This document shows, piece by piece, positions 60,427-64,000 of a stretch of 64,000 bases of DNA. The translations under genes were made by a program, and so were the position numbers. This DNA comes from Reyranella massiliensis 521 (GTDB taxonomy: Bacteria; Pseudomonadota; Alphaproteobacteria; Reyranellales; Reyranellaceae). Each line of letters starts with the position of its first letter. Within the stretch, counting starts at the first letter, position 1. The notes below the pieces were generated by a model. That model was not told where the DNA came from and did not search any database. It saw nothing but the letters and a program-made list of their open reading frames with translations. The DNA is taken from positions 28,881-92,880 of the forward strand of contig CAMARK010000003.1 in assembly GCA_945860205.1 (NCBI GenBank), written 5' to 3'.

Positions 60427-60465
60427 GGGCGGGCGCCGGTGAGAGCCGGGTCCGCCCTTCTTTTT
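60427..60465 (+). terminator. rho-independent terminator after the HU gene
   Basis: GGGCGG (60427-60432) pairs with CCGCCC (60452-60457), followed by TTCTTTTT (60458-60465). It lies 20 bases after the HU stop codon. Confidence 0.8.
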
Positions 60466-60499
60466 GCCTGCGATTCAATTTCCCCCGTGATCCAATTTC

Positions 60500-60892
60500 C
60501 TATGCCGCATCATGGCAGCAGACGCAGATCTTGTTGCCGTCGGGATCGCGGAAGTAGGCGCCGTAGAAATTGGGGTGATACTGCGGCCTCAGCCCCGGCG
60601 GTCCGTCGTCGCGGCCGCCGCCGGCCAGCGCCTTGGCGTGGCAGGCATCGACCGCCGTCCGGTTCGGAGCGAGCAACGCGATCATCTGGCCGTTTCCCGG
60701 CGTGGCGCCATCGCCGTCCTGCGGCCGGCCGATCAGGAAGAGCGGCCGTGCCGACGCAGCCGGCATCCAGCCCGCCCACGGGCGGTCGCGCTCGCAGAAC
60801 TTCAGCGGGAAGCCGAGCGCATCCATCACGCCTGCGTAGAAGACGAAGGCGCGGTCGAAGTCGGTCACGCCGATATGCACATGCGAAATCAT
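60500..60892 (-). CDS. VOC (glyoxalase-like) family protein
   Basis: 130 residues: MISHVHIGVTDFDRAFVFYAGVMDALGFPLKF is the first VOC motif and NFYGAYFRDPDGNKICVCCHDAA the second with the Asp-Pro-Asp-Gly-Asn ending. It has the common layout of small bacterial VOC proteins of unknown substrate. Divergent from the YdcF gene. Confidence 0.9.
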   Translation of the reverse strand: MISHVHIGVTDFDRAFVFYAGVMDALGFPLKFCERDRPWAGWMPAASARPLFLIGRPQDGDGATPGNGQMIALLAPNRTAVDACHAKALAGGGRDDGPPGLRPQYHPNFYGAYFRDPDGNKICVCCHDAA

Positions 60893-60943
60893 CGAGGAAA
60901 TCCTGCCGTTGACCGGCTGCGTCGTGGGCTAATATAGCCCGGC

Positions 60944-61735
60944 ATGGATACGTTCGTTCTCCTGAAATTTCTGGGCCAGTTGGCCCTGCCGCCGGCATCG
61001 CTGGCGCTCGGGCTGATCGTTGCCGGCGTGCTCGCGCTGCTGGGCTTGCGCCGCCTGTCGCGCCTTGTCGTCGTGCTGGCCGTCGCCGAGCTGCTCGTGC
61101 TGTCGCTGCCGCCCGTGGCCGATGCGCTGATGAGGCCGCTGCACGACGAGGCGCGCGCGGCGGCAAAGGCGGCGCCCGCCTGCTGCTACGATGCCATCGT
61201 GGTGCTGGGCGGCGGTATCGCGCCGGCGGCGCCGCCCTATACTCCCGAGCCCGACCTCAACGACTCCGCCGATCGCATCTGGCAGGGCGCGCGTCTCTAT
61301 CATCGCGGCGTGGCGCCGCGCATCATCGTGAGTGGCGGCAATCCGCGGGCCGCGGCCGGCGGCGCGGCGGTGATGTCCGAAGCCGAGGCGATGCGCCTCT
61401 TCCTGCTCGATCTCGGCGTGCCGTCCGCGGCGATCGTCATCGAGGATCGCTCGCTCAACACCATCCAGAACATCCGCGGTGTGCGCGAGCTGGTGAAGGG
61501 CGGACGGGTCGCCCTGGTGACGTCGGCCTCCCATATGCCGCGGGCGCTGCGCCTGGCGCGCACTGCCGGGCTGGATGTCGCGGCCTTTCCGACGGACTGG
61601 CTGGCGCCGCCCGAGGTGCGCGCCTCGTGGGAGAACTGGCTGCCGAACTTGGGCGCCTTGTCGATGTCCTCGGGCGCACTGTGGGAGATCATGGCCAAAG
61701 CCTTCGATCGTCGCGGCGCGAGTCTCGCACCATGA
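60944..61735 (+). CDS. YdcF/ElyC (DUF218) family membrane protein
   Basis: 263 residues: two N-terminal helices (~12-55), then the DUF218 domain with DAIVVLGGGI, DRIWQGARLYHRGVAPRIIVSGGNPRA, EDRSLNTIQNI and LVTSASHMPRALRLARTAGL. ElyC-type proteins act in envelope biogenesis. The stop overlaps the start of the NitT-type binding protein (ATGA). Confidence 0.9.
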   Translation: MDTFVLLKFLGQLALPPASLALGLIVAGVLALLGLRRLSRLVVVLAVAELLVLSLPPVADALMRPLHDEARAAAKAAPACCYDAIVVLGGGIAPAAPPYTPEPDLNDSADRIWQGARLYHRGVAPRIIVSGGNPRAAAGGAAVMSEAEAMRLFLLDLGVPSAAIVIEDRSLNTIQNIRGVRELVKGGRVALVTSASHMPRALRLARTAGLDVAAFPTDWLAPPEVRASWENWLPNLGALSMSSGALWEIMAKAFDRRGASLAP

Positions 61736-62763
61736 TCGGTAATGGGACGGCCTGGCGCCTGGATCGGCGCGCAGCGCTGGGTCTGGCAATGGCCGGCCCG
61801 CTGCTGGTGCCGCTTGCCCGTAGGCCGCGGGCCCAGACCCTCGAGAAGGTGAGCTTCCAGACCGACTGGCGGGCCCAGGCCGAGCATGGCGGCTACTACC
61901 AGGCGATCGCTGCCGGCCTCTATGCCAAGGCCGGCATCGAGTGCGATCTGCGCCAGGGCGGGCCCAGCCTCAACATCGGCCAGCTCCTGCTCAACGGCCG
62001 GGTCGACATGATCATGTCGAACAGTTTCGAGGCCTTCACCTATGTGCGCGAGGGCGCGCCGTTCTTCACCATCGCCGCGATCTTCCAGAAGGATCCGCAG
62101 GTGCTGATCGGCCATCCCGGCTCGGGCTTCGACGGCTTCGAGAAACTCAAGGGCCGGACGCTACTGATCGGCAACGGCGGGCGTGTCACCTACTGGCCGT
62201 TTCTCAAGAAGAAGTACGGGCTCCGCGACGAGCAGCTCCGGCCCTACACCTTCAACATGGCGCCGTTCCTGGCCGACAAGAATGCCGTGCAGCAGGGGTT
62301 CCTGTCGTCCGAACCCTATTCGATCGCCCAGGCGCTCGGCCGGCCGCCCGAAGTGCTGCTGATCGCCGATGCGGGCTTCAGCGCCTACCAGACCACCATC
62401 GCGATCTCGCGCAAGATGGCGGCGGAGAAGAAGGACCTGGTGCAACGCTTCGTCGACGCCACGCTCGAAGGCTGGGCGCAGTATCTCGAGGGTGGCCCGG
62501 CGACCGCTGCGGCGAACGACCTCATCAAGAAGCACAATCCGGATCAGACCGACGACCGTATCGCCTATGCGCTGAAGGTCCTGAACGAGCGCGGCATCGT
62601 GATGTCGGGCGACGCGCGGAGCGACGGCATCGGCGCCATGAGCGCGGCGCGCTGGGAGGGTTTCTACGACCAGATGGCCGATGTCGACGTGCTCCCCAGG
62701 GGGCTGGACGTCGCCAGGGCTTTTACGCTGGATTTCGTGAACAAGGGCATCGGCAAGGCCTAA
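61732..62763 (+). CDS. NitT/TauT-type ABC transporter substrate-binding protein
   Basis: 343 residues from ATG 61732, overlapping the YdcF stop. N-terminal twin-Arg-type signal (MIGNGTAWRLDRRAALGLAMAGPLLVPLA). VSFQTDWRAQAEHGGYYQAIAAGLYAKAGIECDLRQGGP and LLNGRVDMIMSN are the NMT1/THI5-like domain found in nitrate, taurine and pyrimidine-precursor binding proteins. Its permease and ATPase are not in the window. The THI5-type opening suggests a pyrimidine or aromatic ligand. Confidence 0.9.
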   Translation: MIGNGTAWRLDRRAALGLAMAGPLLVPLARRPRAQTLEKVSFQTDWRAQAEHGGYYQAIAAGLYAKAGIECDLRQGGPSLNIGQLLLNGRVDMIMSNSFEAFTYVREGAPFFTIAAIFQKDPQVLIGHPGSGFDGFEKLKGRTLLIGNGGRVTYWPFLKKKYGLRDEQLRPYTFNMAPFLADKNAVQQGFLSSEPYSIAQALGRPPEVLLIADAGFSAYQTTIAISRKMAAEKKDLVQRFVDATLEGWAQYLEGGPATAAANDLIKKHNPDQTDDRIAYALKVLNERGIVMSGDARSDGIGAMSAARWEGFYDQMADVDVLPRGLDVARAFTLDFVNKGIGKA

Positions 62764-62781
62764 TCGGAAAGTGAAGAGGGG

Positions 62782-63948
62782 ATGACAATGAATCAGGTCA
62801 GCGAAGAGCATCAGATGTTGCGCGAGTTGGTGAAGAAGTTCGTGCGCAACGAACTGATGCCACTGGAAAAGAACATCCTGGAGCGCTTCGCAGGCGGCCA
62901 GCCGGCCGCGCTCAACGACGAGGAGAACGCCAGGCTCTTCAAGCAGTGCAAGGAGCTGGGCCTGTGGGCGCTCGACGTGCCGGAGGAAGTGGGCGGCGCC
63001 AACCTGCCCGCCGTGGCGCTGGTCGGCGTCAACGAGGAGATCGGCTACACCTGCGTGCCCTTCACCTTCCCGCCGGATTCGCCCAACCTGCACATGCTGC
63101 TGGCGACGGCCAGTCCCGAGCAGCGCAAGAAATATCTCGAACCCTATGCCGCCGGCCTCACCAGCTCGGCCATCGCCATCTCCGAGCCCGGCGCCGGCGG
63201 CGATCCGGCCGGCATGAAGACCAAAGCGGTGAAGGACGGCAACGACTGGGTGATCAACGGCCGCAAGATCTGGATCAGCCGCATCGCCAAAGCCGACTTC
63301 ACCATCGCCATGGCGGTGACCGACACCGCGCTCGGCTCGAGGGGCGGCATCACCGCCTTCCTGATCGACAAGGGCACCAAGGGGCTCATCGTCGCGCGCG
63401 CCATCCCGATGCTGGCCGGCCAGCGCACCTACGAAGTCGTGTTCGAGGATTGCCGCGTGCCCGAGAGCCAGGTGCTGGGCAAGGTCGGCGCCGGCTTCGC
63501 GCCGATGCAGCTCCGCCTCACCGTGCGCCGCCTGCAGATGGGCGCCTGGTGCACCGGCATGGCCCAGCGCGCGCTCGACATGCTGGTCGAGCATGCCAAC
63601 CAGCGCGTCACCTTCGGCCAGAAGCTCGCTGATCGTCAGGCCATCCAGTGGTGGGTGGCCGACGCTGCCATGAAGCTCCATGCCTGCCGCCTCATGGTGA
63701 TCGACGCCGCCGTGAAGCAGGACGACGGCCGCGACGTCCGCATGGAAGCCTCGATGATCAAGGTCTTCGCCACCGAGATGGCGACCGAGATCATCGACCA
63801 TGCCCAGCAGGCGTTCGGCGCCATGGGCGTGACGCAGGAACTGCCGCTGTCGATCATGGCGCAGAAGGTCCGCACCATGCGCGTCTACGAGGGCCCGTCG
63901 GAGGTCCACCGCATGGTGATCGCACGACGTATTCTCGGTGGGCGCTAG
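62782..63948 (+). CDS. acyl-CoA dehydrogenase
   Basis: 388 residues. ISEPGAGGDPAGMKTKAV is the FAD/CoA loop, DWVINGRKIWISRIAKADF the middle beta domain, FGQKLADRQAIQWWVADAAMKLHACRLMV the flavin-binding helix and AFGAMGVTQELPLSIMAQKVRTMRVYEGPSEVHRMVIAR the C-terminal signature. It starts with ATGACAATG; the second ATG (62788) is better spaced from GAAGAGGGG. Oxidises an acyl-CoA to the 2,3-enoyl form. Confidence 0.94.
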   Translation: MTMNQVSEEHQMLRELVKKFVRNELMPLEKNILERFAGGQPAALNDEENARLFKQCKELGLWALDVPEEVGGANLPAVALVGVNEEIGYTCVPFTFPPDSPNLHMLLATASPEQRKKYLEPYAAGLTSSAIAISEPGAGGDPAGMKTKAVKDGNDWVINGRKIWISRIAKADFTIAMAVTDTALGSRGGITAFLIDKGTKGLIVARAIPMLAGQRTYEVVFEDCRVPESQVLGKVGAGFAPMQLRLTVRRLQMGAWCTGMAQRALDMLVEHANQRVTFGQKLADRQAIQWWVADAAMKLHACRLMVIDAAVKQDDGRDVRMEASMIKVFATEMATEIIDHAQQAFGAMGVTQELPLSIMAQKVRTMRVYEGPSEVHRMVIARRILGGR

Positions 63949-64000
63949 ACCGCAGACGTTGACACCCACAGCCGGGTGGGCGGATCATTTCCGCCTGCAT
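63949..64000. other. right-edge remainder with small dyad
   Basis: 52 bases to the window edge. GGCGGA-TCATT-TCCGCC (63979-63995) is a 6-bp stem with a 5-nt loop, possibly a terminator or part of a repeat. No coding start can be recognised. Confidence 0.3.

Noticed and set aside
62161-63969. 602-aa minus-strand ORF
   Set aside because: Antisense to the binding protein and acyl-CoA dehydrogenase; low-information His/Glu/Gly composition.

Overview
This window is about 64 kb of GC-rich, gene-dense DNA with no rRNA, tRNA, phage or insertion-sequence genes that I could see. Gene content and style suggest the chromosome of a metabolically versatile alphaproteobacterium, Reyranella- or Bradyrhizobium-like. 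The clues are several class III CoA transferases, many short-chain dehydrogenases, HyuA/HyuB proteins, an aminoethylphosphonate-type uptake operon, a CioAB-type bd oxidase and an AhpC/AhpD pair. The taxonomic guess is inference only. About 70 genes are supported; most other lines of the ORF track are antisense or out-of-frame shadows produced by the high GC content.

Layout. 1-3.0 kb: HyuA (runs off the left edge) overlapped by a CoA transferase. 3.2-6.3 kb: a patch of small genes and decay, with a RidA gene and its frameshifted partial duplicate, a PNPOx-like protein, a BrnT/BrnA toxin-antitoxin pair with a TACGTA-rich promoter region, and a broken HigB/HigA pair. 6.3-8.0 kb: adenine deaminase, followed by a promoter-terminator unit that could encode a ~65-nt RNA. 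8.3-14.7 kb: a phosphonate-type ABC operon with an Fe-alcohol dehydrogenase and a divergent LysR regulator. 14.6-25.0 kb: a divergent catabolic cluster (two CoA transferases, nitronate monooxygenase-like protein, class III alcohol dehydrogenase, MBL hydrolase, two SDRs, a CMD protein; then LLM monooxygenase, a thiolase homologue lacking the usual Cys, and a DUF35 partner). 25-35.8 kb: FAD hydroxylase, HyuB, asparaginase, CioAB with a 44-residue DUF2474-type subunit, a MliC-like lipoprotein, hydrolases. 35.8-43.1 kb: RaiA-like protein, AsnC regulator, 2-hydroxyacid dehydrogenase, a selenoprotein gene overlapped by an alpha/beta hydrolase, aldo/keto reductase, MFS exporter, TerC. 43.1-64 kb: a 142-bp intergenic palindrome, MsrA/MsrB, SDR-PhyH-deacetylase operon, pentapeptide protein, prolyl oligopeptidase, aldolase, FecR/DUF6600 protein, AhpC/AhpD, thioesterase, HU, YdcF, a NitT/TauT-type binding protein and an acyl-CoA dehydrogenase.

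The most notable observation is at 39775-39996 (minus strand). A 73-codon SelW/SelT/SelH (Rdx) family gene has an in-frame UGA exactly at the second position of the CxxU redox motif. A 5-bp GC hairpin with a CGUGU loop starts its loop 22 nt after the UGA, as expected for a bacterial SECIS. The ORF track cannot show this gene because it treats UGA as stop. The gene's stop overlaps the start of the downstream hydrolase (ATGA). Other items worth a look are the candidate small RNA, the relic toxin-antitoxin and RidA fragments, the Cys-less thiolase/DUF35 pair (Ltp2/ChsH2-like), an adenylate-cyclase N-terminal fragment without its catalytic domain, and several genes whose conserved N-termini extend past the first canonical start codon.
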